From an uncultured Ruminococcus sp. (GTDB lineage Bacteria; Bacillota; Clostridia; Oscillospirales; Ruminococcaceae): a DNA stretch of 64,000 nt. Positions within the stretch are counted from its first letter, which is position 1. Every line of letters begins with the position of its first letter. Under the pieces are notes generated by a model, which worked only from the letters and a program-made list of their open reading frames with translations, was not told the DNA's origin and ran no database searches. The stretch lies in NCBI GenBank assembly GCA_937926145.1, contig CALANW010000011.1, positions 15,255-79,254 on the forward strand. The letters are read 5' to 3'. The position numbers and the translations under genes are program-made. Of the stretch, positions 1-8,037 are shown piece by piece.

Positions 1-416
1 GCTTCGGCAAGCTTCTTTGCCTTTGCAGCTTCTATGCGGTCCTGCTCTTCGTTTTCACGGATAAGCTCCTCAACGGTCTTTCCTCTGCGGTAGCCGTCAT
101 CTTCGTAGTCATAGCTTTCCTCTTCAACGGGAGCGGGATGGTGCGGCGGCTCCGAGATATCGGGCGCGTCGCTTACGGCTGCTTCGGTGACATTATCGTA
201 AATTTCTTCGTCTGCTGCAGGTTCTTCGGTCGGCTGTTCGTCCTGAACTGGCGGAGCTTTTTCAGCCTGCTGTTCAGCCTTTTTCGCATCGGCAAGGGCA
301 TTGAGATTTCCGCCCATTTTTTGCAGATCGCGTTCAAAACGGGGAACATAGCCGCTGTTATTTGTGCCGGTTTCTGTATCTATCGGGTCAAATATATCGT
401 TGCCGTTGTTTTCCAT
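1..416 (-). CDS. Hypothetical acidic protein, incomplete at the window edge
   Basis: Reading starts at an ATG (complement of 414-416) and runs off the left edge, so only the first ~138 residues are visible. A ribosome binding site GGAGTTGA lies just upstream. The visible part is rich in Glu, Asp, Pro and Ala, looks disordered, and ends in a charged, probably helical stretch. The gene begins 15 bp after the bactofilin stop, so it is almost certainly co-transcribed with it. I do not recognise a family. A link to bactofilin assembly or the cell envelope is guilt by association only. Confidence 0.7.
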   Translation of the reverse strand, partial: MENNGNDIFDPIDTETGTNNSGYVPRFERDLQKMGGNLNALADAKKAEQQAEKAPPVQDEQPTEEPAADEEIYDNVTEAAVSDAPDISEPPHHPAPVEEESYDYEDDGYRRGKTVEELIRENEEQDRIEAAKAKKLAE

Positions 417-431
417 TAGATCAACTCCGTT

Positions 432-1460
432 TTATTCTGATAAAGCGATTGCTTCGGGGAAGATGCTCGATGAGCTTTCCTGAAGGAATGTTGTGTTGAC
501 ATAGCCCTGAATGGTAGCGCCGTCAAGGACAGTTATTGTAGAAGCTGTGATGTTGCCGAGGATAACAGCGTCCGTCTTGAACTCTGCCTTTCCGCCGACA
601 TCAACGTTGCCCTTGATCTTTCCGTTGAGGTCAAGATACTGCGCGGAGATATCACCGAGGATAAGGCTGTCGCGGTCCATCTGTACCTGACCCTTTGAAA
701 CGATGTTTCCCTGCATCGAAGCGCCTGACATTACGGAGTTGTTACATTCGATATCGCCGACAACTTTGCCCGTAACATTGATGTTCTTGGTGATAGTAAC
801 ATCGCCCTTAACGCTTCCGTCTATATTGATATTCGCGAACGAGCGGATATTTCCGTCAATGATAGTATTTCGTGAAATAATAGTCGTTTCTTCCGTTTCG
901 TAGTAAGGCGAATCGGGTTCGTTTCCTCTGAATGAGGAAGAACGAGGAGGTCTTGGAGGTGTCGGAGGAACTGAACCGCCGCCGAATGACTGGCTTGAAC
1001 CGCCGAAAGACTGATTATTGCTGCCGAATGACTGACCCGAGCCGTAAGAACCGCTGTAAGCGCTGTTCTGAGCCGATTCCTGACGTGAAGCAGCACCGCT
1101 CTGACGTGCGAACTGCGAATACTGAGCAAACGGACTTACGCTCTCAGCCTTGGGAGCTTCGGGAGCAGGCTTGGGCTCTTCAACAGGTTTTGCAGCTGCG
1201 GCAGGAGCGATATCAAGGTCGCTGTAGTCTGCCGATGCGGTCTCATTCTGTGCAGGTGCTTCTGCTTCTGCTGCGGGTGCAGCGGTTTCGGCAGGCTTTT
1301 CCGCAGGTGCGGCATCTTCAAAGTTTTTCTTGGGTGCAGGTTCAAGATAGCTGTCAAGCTCGGTCTTCTTTTTCTCTTCCGGTGACGGCTTGTTTCCGAT
1401 TATTCCGTCCTTGTGCAGGACTTCCCTCAATGCTTGGTTAAAATTATCCTTAAGGCTCAT
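432..1460 (-). CDS. Bactofilin (polymer-forming cytoskeletal protein)
   Basis: 342 aa. The N-terminal ~190 residues are low complexity (Ala/Pro/Glu, then Ser/Gly/Gln repeats) and look disordered. Residues ~195-325 form the bactofilin core: short beta-strand repeats with alternating hydrophobics and regular Gly (e.g. INIDGSVKGDV, GKIKGNVDVGG), expected to fold as a right-handed beta-helix that polymerises without nucleotide. Bactofilins scaffold cell-wall enzymes or localise envelope processes. The unusually long disordered arm could be a partner-binding or membrane tether. It follows a polysaccharide deacetylase gene by 70 bp on the same strand, which fits a wall-related role. Start supported by AAAGGAATG upstream. 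Confidence 0.88.
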   Translation of the reverse strand: MSLKDNFNQALREVLHKDGIIGNKPSPEEKKKTELDSYLEPAPKKNFEDAAPAEKPAETAAPAAEAEAPAQNETASADYSDLDIAPAAAAKPVEEPKPAPEAPKAESVSPFAQYSQFARQSGAASRQESAQNSAYSGSYGSGQSFGSNNQSFGGSSQSFGGGSVPPTPPRPPRSSSFRGNEPDSPYYETEETTIISRNTIIDGNIRSFANINIDGSVKGDVTITKNINVTGKVVGDIECNNSVMSGASMQGNIVSKGQVQMDRDSLILGDISAQYLDLNGKIKGNVDVGGKAEFKTDAVILGNITASTITVLDGATIQGYVNTTFLQESSSSIFPEAIALSE

Positions 1461-1530
1461 TTTACGACCATTCCTTTCTTAACTTCCGAAAAAGCAGCGC
1501 TTTATGTCTGCCGTATATATAAAAGAGCAA

Positions 1531-2595
1531 TTAATCTACATAGGAAAAAGTAACGGGTTTAACTGTGTTGTCGAGCTGACCGAAGGTGTAGCCGTTGTTT
1601 TGGAGCGCGATGATGATATCCTCGACGGTCTTTACGGTGAGCTGCTTGTCCGCGCTGTCGTGGAGAAGCACAACTGCTCTGTTCGAAGAATTATTTTCAA
1701 TGCCGTTCAGAACATTGTTGTAAATGCTTGTCCAAGTTGCGTGAGTTGAAGCGTCCTCGCCGCTCACGTTCCAGTCATAGTATGTGAAGCCGCGGCGTGT
1801 TACCTCGGCGATGAGCTGCGGATAGATAAGGCGGTCATAATTGTTGATGCTGCCGCCTGCGAAGCGCATTATCTGCGGACGAACGCCCGTTGCTTCGCTT
1901 ACGCACTGATATGTATTGTTCATATCCTCGAGGAAGTTTTCAACGCTCGAGTAGATGTTCTCGTAATCGTGTGAGATCGAGTGTATGCCGATAGTGTGAC
2001 CTGCATCGGCAACGGCTTTCATTATCTCTTTGGAGCGTTCACTTTCGCCGCCCGACATAAAGAATGCCGCCTTTATATCGTATTTGTCAAGAATCGAAAG
2101 AATATCGAGAGTGTTCTCGGACGGACCGTCATCAAAGGTGAGGTAAACGGTCTTTTCATCGTCGGTGAACTCAGCCGCAGGCTCGGCGTAAAGGTCGGGG
2201 TAAAGCGCAGTGTACTCGTTTGCGGTGCTGTCGCCCGTGCTGCCTGCATTGCTGCCGACATCTTCGGAGTTCAGTGCAAATTTATCGGGATTTTCGGAAA
2301 TATACTTCTCGGCGAAGCTGTCAAACTTCTCGCTTTCGTTTTTCGAGAGAAAATCAAGCACATCATCGGCAGTGTAGCCGTCCGCAGCCATGTGAAGATA
2401 GTATTCATCGAGCGAAAGATGCTCGGGCTGCTCGACCTCATCGACCGAAGCCGCCTTGACAAGCTCGTCATTTTCCTTTTTCACGAGCGAATATTTAACG
2501 CCGAAAAACACGGCGCAGCCGATTATCGCCGTAAGCACAAGGATAATAACGGTATATATCAGGTGTTTAAAGAATTTTACACTTCCGAAGTACAT
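1531..2595 (-). CDS. Membrane-anchored polysaccharide deacetylase (NodB/CE4)
   Basis: 354 aa. A transmembrane helix lies at residues ~8-32, followed by a variable linker and a CE4 NodB domain from ~150. Family motifs are visible: TFDDGPS (catalytic Asp and metal Asp), HSISH (metal His pair), RFAGGS (motif 3) and a C-terminal LLHD. It probably removes acetyl groups from peptidoglycan or another amino-sugar polymer outside the membrane. A sigma-A-type promoter sits ~85 bp upstream (2682-2710), so this is the first gene of an operon with bactofilin. The exact substrate cannot be read from the sequence. Confidence 0.9.
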   Translation of the reverse strand: MYFGSVKFFKHLIYTVIILVLTAIIGCAVFFGVKYSLVKKENDELVKAASVDEVEQPEHLSLDEYYLHMAADGYTADDVLDFLSKNESEKFDSFAEKYISENPDKFALNSEDVGSNAGSTGDSTANEYTALYPDLYAEPAAEFTDDEKTVYLTFDDGPSENTLDILSILDKYDIKAAFFMSGGESERSKEIMKAVADAGHTIGIHSISHDYENIYSSVENFLEDMNNTYQCVSEATGVRPQIMRFAGGSINNYDRLIYPQLIAEVTRRGFTYYDWNVSGEDASTHATWTSIYNNVLNGIENNSSNRAVVLLHDSADKQLTVKTVEDIIIALQNNGYTFGQLDNTVKPVTFSYVD

Positions 2596-2681
2596 TTTCT
2601 GGCTTTGCTCCCTTTAAAACAGTTGAGTGTAAAAAATAGCCAACAAAATAAGGCTGGTTTTACACATTAATACTCTTTATA

Positions 2682-2710
2682 ATAATACACTATTTTAAGT
2701 TCAATGTCAA
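2682..2710 (-). promoter_or_regulatory. Sigma-A promoter for the deacetylase-bactofilin operon
   Basis: On the minus strand: TTGACA (complement of 2705-2710), 17-bp spacer, TATTAT (complement of 2682-2687). Transcription would start about 80 bp before the deacetylase ATG. Confidence 0.75.
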
Positions 2711-2815
2711 CACCGTAAATTTACAAATTAAATATATAAAAATAAGTGTTTATGCCGATTTTGTATAAAGTGGGGGGAAGAAGTTGGGGAGGAACGAACG
2801 GTTTTCCGCCAATAA

Positions 2816-2980
2816 TGTAGGGGACGGGTTGCCCGTCCCGCGCCGCAAGGTGTTTTCTTTGTGAATAATTGTTGCCGAAAAATCGCTGACGCGATTCGGG
2901 ACGGGCGACCCGTCCCCCTACGGGAATTACGCCTGAAATGTAATTCCTACAATGGTCGGATATATGATCCGACCCTACCG
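2816..2980. repeat. Family A palindromic repeat cluster (copy A1)
   Basis: The 473-bp gap 2596-3068 has no gene. It holds hairpin modules of a dispersed family: GGACGGGTTGCCCGTCC near 2822, GGACGGGCGACCCGTCC near 2908, and GGTCGGAT...ATCCGACC at 2954-2972. The first is followed by CGCGCCGCAAGG, which recurs with the same hairpin near 39301. Confidence 0.75.
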
Positions 2981-2987
2981 AATCTGC

Positions 2988-3066
2988 GAAAAAAACGCAG
3001 TTCACAAATAAGGTTTCCGAAATTTAAATTCGGTTTGCCTTTTTGATGTGAACTGCGCTTTTTACT
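2988..3066 (-). terminator. Long stem-loop terminator after the aroE operon
   Basis: Perfect arms 2996-3006 (CGCAGTTCACA) and 3047-3057 enclose a second imperfect stem (AAGG..CCGAA with TTCGG..CCTT). On the minus strand a T-run (complement of 2989-2995) follows, so it terminates the minus-strand gene ending at 3069. T-rich sequence on the other side would also allow plus-strand use. Confidence 0.7.
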
Positions 3067-3068
3067 TT

Positions 3069-4001
3069 TTACTCAAAATCGGAAGAACTCAGCATTGCTT
3101 CGCCGAAAAGCGGCGCGGTCGGGTCGGATTTCGGTTCGGGGCTATCCTTTATGACCCTTCCCCTTGCAACGAGGTAATCGGTGAACTCGGTGGAAATCTT
3201 ATAGTTCATAGCTTCGGTTATATCGTCAAATGCTTTATCGGGTTCGCCGAGCTGATAATGCACTTCGGCGCATATTGCCGCGCTGAGTGCCCTGTGCATC
3301 GGCATTTTCGATTTTATATGTGTCCGTGCGAGCATTTCCGCTGTGCGGAGCGATTCCGCGGCGGCTTCTTTGCTGCCGAACATCATTTCGCCGAGCGCTC
3401 TTACAGACATTGCGAAAAAGTCCGCGGTGAGGTTCTCGGTATATTGTTTTGCGTGGATATATGTATTTTCCATGCGCTCGTAGTCTTTTATGCCGCAGTA
3501 GTAGAGTATTGAGGAGGAGAAATAATAGGCTGCGTCAGAGTAGTTTCCCGTTGAATTTGCGATGTCGGTAACGCTTATCGCGTCAACTCGGTCGAGCTGT
3601 TCCTTGGCGCGGCGGAAATTGCCCGTGACAAGTGCCGTCAGCGCAAGCTCGGAGCAGACCTTTGTGCGGATATTTCCTCTGCACGAAAGGTTGAGTATCT
3701 CGATATATTCGCGCCCGATGCCGTTTTTCGCGGCGGCTTTATCGAGCTGTAAACGCATTTTCACTTCAGGGCGCTTTGTGATTATCGCGCTCAGGAAATG
3801 CGCTCCGACAGCGAGGACTGCCGCCCCTGCGATAAGGATCGGTATGAAGATGCGCATATTCAGTTTGTCCGTTCCCGAAGCCGAGAAAAATCCAAGCAGG
3901 ATATTTATGCTGAACCCGATGCAGCAGCCGATGATAAGGAATATCCCGAACCATACGCTGACGGATTTTGCGAACATTTGAAGCTTTGCCTTTAAGTTCA
4001 T
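3069..4001 (-). CDS. Membrane protein with TPR-like repeats, unknown function
   Basis: 310 aa. Two membrane segments lie near the N-terminus (about 14-36 and 48-68). A soluble helical region from ~75 to 290 has the Ala/Leu/Tyr spacing of tetratricopeptide-like repeats (GNFRRAKEQLDR, LGEPDKAFDDI). Such proteins usually scaffold protein contacts at the membrane. It lies 41 bp after aroE and ends at a strong terminator, so it is the last gene of the fabD-aroE direction. No family recognised. Confidence 0.75.
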   Translation of the reverse strand: MNLKAKLQMFAKSVSVWFGIFLIIGCCIGFSINILLGFFSASGTDKLNMRIFIPILIAGAAVLAVGAHFLSAIITKRPEVKMRLQLDKAAAKNGIGREYIEILNLSCRGNIRTKVCSELALTALVTGNFRRAKEQLDRVDAISVTDIANSTGNYSDAAYYFSSSILYYCGIKDYERMENTYIHAKQYTENLTADFFAMSVRALGEMMFGSKEAAAESLRTAEMLARTHIKSKMPMHRALSAAICAEVHYQLGEPDKAFDDITEAMNYKISTEFTDYLVARGRVIKDSPEPKSDPTAPLFGEAMLSSSDFE

Positions 4002-4042
4002 TTCCCCTGTCCTTTCCGTTAAGTCTTTGTTTTATGTTTGGG

Positions 4043-4888
4043 TCAAGCTTTGAGTGCCGCTCTCATATCGCAGATGAGCGATTCGATGTCACTGTCATTG
4101 TACTTTGCGCCGCTCCATATCTCGTGAGCGACAACAGCCTGCCATACGAGCATTGCCATACCGCCGATAGCCTTTATGCCGTGAGCCTCTGCGGTCTGCA
4201 TAAGCTTGGTCTTATCGGGATTGTAGATAGCATCGAAAACGCAGTCGCAGTTTGCGATAACTTCTTCCGAAACGGGGCAGTTCTCAATCTTCGGAAACAT
4301 TCCGACGGGAGTTGCGTTTACGAGCAGGTCGAAGTGACCCTCGATCTTATCTGCGTAGATATATTTGAAGCGGGAGATAACGTCCTCGCCGCAGTTCTGC
4401 TTTTTAAGCTCGGAAATAACAGCCTCGGCTGTGTCCTCAAAGCCCTTGAGAACAACGACCGTGAGGTCTGCGCCGTGGAGAAGAGCCTCAATAGCCATCA
4501 TTCTGCCAACGCCGCCGCAGCCGATCTGGAGAACTCTGCCGCCAAGCTTTGCGCCGCCTGCTTCAAGCGCACGGAGAAAGCCGTAGCAGTCGGTATTGTA
4601 GCCGATGTTCTTTCCGTCACGGTTTACAACGCAGTTTACGGAGTCGTAACGCTTTGCCGATGCGTCAAGCTCATCGATATACTTTATTATATCGACCTTG
4701 AACGGGATAGTGATATTATATCCTCCGAGCGAGTTGAGATACGAAGCCTTTTCTGCGAGCGTTTCGGGCGCATATTCGCATATCTCGTATTCAACATCGC
4801 TCTTGCCCTCCAGCTCAAAGAGCTTTTTATGTATCGGAGGGGACATTGTGTGTTTGAGAGGATAACCTAAAATTGCGTATTTTTCCAT
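4043..4888 (-). CDS. aroE: Shikimate dehydrogenase
   Basis: 281 aa from the chosen start. NADPH-dependent reduction of 3-dehydroshikimate to shikimate in aromatic amino acid synthesis. Visible motifs: the substrate loop around HTMSPPIH near the N-terminus, NITIPFK with the catalytic Lys, NTDCYGF, the nucleotide-binding GCGGVGR, and NATPVGM. An ATG lies 9 bases further upstream, but the AGGGA ribosome binding site abuts it; spacing fits the second ATG at 4888, giving the family-typical MEKYAILG start. It follows fabD across a 139-bp gap holding a family A repeat. Confidence 0.93.
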   Translation of the reverse strand: MEKYAILGYPLKHTMSPPIHKKLFELEGKSDVEYEICEYAPETLAEKASYLNSLGGYNITIPFKVDIIKYIDELDASAKRYDSVNCVVNRDGKNIGYNTDCYGFLRALEAGGAKLGGRVLQIGCGGVGRMMAIEALLHGADLTVVVLKGFEDTAEAVISELKKQNCGEDVISRFKYIYADKIEGHFDLLVNATPVGMFPKIENCPVSEEVIANCDCVFDAIYNPDKTKLMQTAEAHGIKAIGGMAMLVWQAVVAHEIWSGAKYNDSDIESLICDMRAALKA

Positions 4889-4906
4889 TTTGATCATTCC
4901 CTTTCA

Positions 4907-5056
4907 AATTAATGCGGAATTCGGAATTCGGAATTAATTGTATTTCTATCAATGTTATGAATTGCGTTAAATTTCTGTAGGGGACGGGTTTCCCGTCCCC
5001 TACGGTTTTACAACAAATTTGCGGAGCGAAAATAATTACGCATTACGCATTAATTC
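4907..5056. repeat. Family A repeat between fabD and aroE (copy A2)
   Basis: Left end has tandem heptads (AATGCGG AATTCGG), the middle has the hairpin TAGGGGACGGG/CCCGTCCCCTA near 4978, and the right end reads AATTACGCATTACGCATTAA. The right end overlaps the last codons and stop of fabD. Confidence 0.75.
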
Positions 5057-5980
5057 AAGCGCTTTTTCAAGTGTCTTAGCGTTCTCAACATTAACGGCAT
5101 TAACGTCTTTGAGCGTCTTTTTGACAAGACCCGTGAGGACCTTGTTCGGTCCGAGTTCCACAAAGTTTTCATAGCCCTGCTGCTGCATGAGCGCAAGCTC
5201 GGAAGTGAATCTTACGGGCGAAACAATGTGCTTTGCAAGCTTTTCGGGCATATTGTCGAAGTCGGGCATCTCTGCGCCGTAGAGGTTGGAGAAGAATGTA
5301 ACGTTCGGCTTGTTGAAGGTCACGTCCATCTTTTTGAGTTCAGCTTCAAACTCGTCAGCGGCAGGCTGCATGAGCTTGGAGTGGAAAGCGGCGGAAACCT
5401 TGAGCTTTATCGTCTTTGCGCCGATCTCCGCAAATTTTGCGATAGCTGCGTCAACAGCCTCGGGTTCGCCTGCGATAACGGTCTGAACTGCGGAGTTGTA
5501 GTTTACGGGGGTAACATAGCCGTCAACGGAGGAGCATATCTTTTCGATATCTTCGGGGGTCTGACCCATAACTGCGCACATTACGCCGTGCTGATTCTCG
5601 GCAGCTTTCTGCATTGCGGCAGCTCTTGCCTTTATCACTTTGAAGCCGTCTTTGAATGAAAGAACGCCCGAAGCGACCATAGCGGCATATTCGCCGAGGG
5701 AGTGTCCTGCAACTGCGGAGAACTCGATGCCGTTCTTCTTCATACATTCGAGTGCGGCGAGGGAAGTCATCATAATGGCAGGCTGGGAGATAACGGTCTG
5801 CGCAAGCTCCTCCTCGGGTGCGTTCCATGACTTGTCGGCAAGGTCGAAGCCGAGTATCTCGCTCGCCTCGTCATACATCGACTTTATCTCGGGGTAAGCG
5901 TCGCAAAGCTCTTTGCCCATGCCCTGATACTGCGAGCCCTGACCCGAAAATAAAAATACTGTTTTTGAAGAATTGCCCAT
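5036..5980 (-). CDS. fabD: Malonyl-CoA:ACP transacylase
   Basis: 314 aa. Moves malonyl groups from CoA to acyl carrier protein for fatty-acid chain extension. Motifs: FSGQGSQYQGMG near the N-terminus, catalytic Ser in GHSLGEYAA, AAFHSKLM with the catalytic His, and VELGPNKVL near the end. It is divergent from the fabH operon, whose start is 200 bp away, so the gap is a two-way regulatory region. The last residues (MRNA) and stop lie inside a family A repeat end, suggesting the original C-terminus was replaced. Start has AAAGGAGTA upstream. Confidence 0.95.
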   Translation of the reverse strand: MGNSSKTVFLFSGQGSQYQGMGKELCDAYPEIKSMYDEASEILGFDLADKSWNAPEEELAQTVISQPAIMMTSLAALECMKKNGIEFSAVAGHSLGEYAAMVASGVLSFKDGFKVIKARAAAMQKAAENQHGVMCAVMGQTPEDIEKICSSVDGYVTPVNYNSAVQTVIAGEPEAVDAAIAKFAEIGAKTIKLKVSAAFHSKLMQPAADEFEAELKKMDVTFNKPNVTFFSNLYGAEMPDFDNMPEKLAKHIVSPVRFTSELALMQQQGYENFVELGPNKVLTGLVKKTLKDVNAVNVENAKTLEKALELMRNA

Positions 5981-6026
5981 AAAGATAGTACTCCTTTTAT
6001 TTATTTTTAAAAATTAGTGATTTAGC

Positions 6027-6055
6027 TTGACAAAGGGGGAGAAAAATATTACAAT
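6027..6055 (+). promoter_or_regulatory. Sigma-A promoter for the fab/acc operon
   Basis: TTGACA (6027-6032), 17-bp spacer, TACAAT (6050-6055). It leaves a ~120-nt untranslated leader before fabH. I found no sequence matching the Bacillus FapR consensus or a clear FabT-type site. Confidence 0.75.
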
Positions 6056-6182
6056 ATACAGTGAATGATTATGATTTAGGGGCGGATTTCCTATGCAAAA
6101 TGCACTAAAACAACATTTTTCACCCGATCATATATCCAGTATAACATAAATTTTATAAAAATTCAATACGGAGGTAAAAATT

Positions 6183-7175
6183 TTGTTTGGAATCAATATT
6201 CTCGGAACAGGCTCCTATTCCCCCTCGGTAAAGGTATCGAATGATGATATGTCGAAGATCGTTGAAACGAACGATGAATGGATATCCACAAGAACGGGCA
6301 TCAAGAACCGTTTCCTCACGGACGGCGAATCCGCTTGGAAAATGGGCGCGAATGCCGCAAAGAAAGCTATCGAATCGGCAGGCATCGACCCTGAGCAGAT
6401 AGGACTTGTTATCGGAACGACTGTAACCCCCGATTTCTATACACCGTCACTTGCAAGCCTTGTGCAGAACGCTGTCGGCGCAGTGAACGCTGCCGCTTTT
6501 GACCTCGGCGCGGCTTGCTCGGGATTTGCTTATGCTGTTGATGCGGCAAGAAGATATCTCCAGACCGATGATGACCTTAAATATGTACTCGTTGTATCTT
6601 CCGAGATACTTTCACGCTTTGTGGATTTCACCGACCGTGCTACCTGCGTGCTTTTCGGCGACGGAGCAGGCGCGGTTGTAATTGAACGTTCGGATAAGCT
6701 TTTCACAAGCTTTATAGGCTCGGACGGCAGCGGCGCAAAGTTCCTCTATGCAAAGCATCTTTTCGGCAGACACCCGTTCCGCACGACCGATGCCGACGAT
6801 TACGGCGAGGATTTCACAAGCACGAACGAGTTCCTTTTCCAGGACGGCAAGGAAGTCTATAAGTTTGCTACAAAGGCTCTCCCGACAGCTGCTCAGAACG
6901 CTGCCGACAAGATAGGTCTTGACGTGACGACTATCGACTGGTTCGTTCCTCATCAGGCTAACGTAAGGATCATCGAAACAGCCGCTAAGAACCTTGGCGC
7001 ACCGATGGAAAAGTTCATCGTTACCCTCGATCAGCACGGAAACACTTCCAGCGCGTCTATCCCGACAGCTTTTGACGAAGCAGTTCGCTCGGGCAAGATC
7101 AAAAAGGGCGACAGAGTTTGCTTCGTAGGCTTCGGAGCAGGTCTTACAAGCGCCGCTGTTATATTCGATTATTGA
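6183..7175 (+). CDS. fabH: Beta-ketoacyl-ACP synthase III
   Basis: 330 aa. Condenses an acyl-CoA primer with malonyl-ACP to start fatty-acid synthesis. The catalytic triad is visible: Cys in GAACSGFAYA, His in PHQANVRI, Asn in HGNTSSAS. The start is TTG: GGAGG at 6170-6174 sits 8 bases before it and no ATG lies nearby. First gene of a plus-strand operon that continues to acpP. The 96-bp gap to fabG holds a partial family B element. Confidence 0.95.
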   Translation: MFGINILGTGSYSPSVKVSNDDMSKIVETNDEWISTRTGIKNRFLTDGESAWKMGANAAKKAIESAGIDPEQIGLVIGTTVTPDFYTPSLASLVQNAVGAVNAAAFDLGAACSGFAYAVDAARRYLQTDDDLKYVLVVSSEILSRFVDFTDRATCVLFGDGAGAVVIERSDKLFTSFIGSDGSGAKFLYAKHLFGRHPFRTTDADDYGEDFTSTNEFLFQDGKEVYKFATKALPTAAQNAADKIGLDVTTIDWFVPHQANVRIIETAAKNLGAPMEKFIVTLDQHGNTSSASIPTAFDEAVRSGKIKKGDRVCFVGFGAGLTSAAVIFDY

Positions 7176-7191
7176 GTTTATTTCTTATACT

Positions 7192-7229
7192 GATTTTTTG
7201 TCTGCACTTTGATCAAAAATTAGTATTAT
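7192..7229. repeat. Family B element, right-end remnant (B1)
   Basis: GATTTTTTGTCTGCACTTTG followed by ATCAAAAATTAGTA matches the right end of the full element at 63898-63997. No matching left end is present, so it is a solo terminus inside the fab operon. Confidence 0.6.
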
Positions 7230-7271
7230 ACCTATTTTAATATAAGCAACAGAAAGGCAGGGTCATAATTT

Positions 7272-8009
7272 ATGGCAAAAACAGCTATCATCACAGGTTC
7301 GGCAAGAGGCATCGGTGCTGCTATCGCGCTTCGCCTTGCAAAAGACGGCTACAACATCGCCCTCAACGATATCAGCGAGGCAATGTTTGAAAACAACGAT
7401 ATCATGGATAAAATAAAGGCACTCGGTGTTGAATGTGAAAAGTATATCTGCGATGTTTCCAGCCATGCGCAGTGCGAAGCTATGGTAAAGTCGGTAAAGG
7501 AACGCTTCGGCACTATCGACTGCCTTGTAAACAATGCAGGCATCACAAGGGACGGACTTATGGCAAGAATGCCCGAAGAACAGTATGACCTTGTTATCGC
7601 AGTAAACCAGAAGAGCGTTTTCAATATGACTAAGTTTGCAGGAAACGTTATGATGCGCCAGAGATCGGGCAAGATAATCAACCTTGCTTCCGTTGCGGGT
7701 CTTTACGGCAACCCCGGACAGATCAACTACTCCGCTTCAAAGGGCGCAGTTATCGCAATGACAAAGACAGCTGCTAAGGAACTCGGTTCAAGAGGAGTAA
7801 ACGTAAACGCAGTTGCCCCAGGCTTCATCAAGACTCCGATGACAGACAAGCTCACCGAGGAACAGCGCAACAAGATGCTCGAACAGATCGCAATGAAGCG
7901 CTACGGCGAAGTTGAAGAGATCGCAGGCGTTGTATCTTTCCTCGCTTCGGACGATGCTTCTTATGTTACGGGACAGATAATCGAGATCTCGGGCGGACTT
8001 ATGATGTAA
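7272..8009 (+). CDS. fabG: 3-oxoacyl-ACP reductase
   Basis: 245 aa short-chain dehydrogenase. Reduces beta-ketoacyl-ACP with NADPH. Motifs: ITGSARGIG (Rossmann GxxxGIG), NNAGIT, catalytic Ser in NLASVAG, and YSASK (Tyr-xxx-Lys). The C-terminus ISGGLMM is typical. AAAGGCAGG lies upstream of the ATG. Co-transcribed with fabF, 28 bp downstream. Confidence 0.95.
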   Translation: MAKTAIITGSARGIGAAIALRLAKDGYNIALNDISEAMFENNDIMDKIKALGVECEKYICDVSSHAQCEAMVKSVKERFGTIDCLVNNAGITRDGLMARMPEEQYDLVIAVNQKSVFNMTKFAGNVMMRQRSGKIINLASVAGLYGNPGQINYSASKGAVIAMTKTAAKELGSRGVNVNAVAPGFIKTPMTDKLTEEQRNKMLEQIAMKRYGEVEEIAGVVSFLASDDASYVTGQIIEISGGLMM

Positions 8010-8037
8010 GAAACCACGGCAGAAAAGGAGTGTTTTA

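Noticed and set aside
138..419. 93-codon plus-strand open frame
   Set aside because: It is antisense to the incomplete minus-strand protein, which has a ribosome binding site and operon context; the plus-strand peptide is Phe/Cys-rich with no family resemblance.
2816..2980. CRISPR-like array because of repeated GGGACGGG units
   Set aside because: Units are few, palindromic and irregularly spaced, with no unique spacers of constant length and no cas genes.
6056..6182. FapR or FabT operator upstream of fabH
   Set aside because: No sequence close to the Bacillus FapR palindrome or a clear FabT-type TTTGA repeat was found in the leader.
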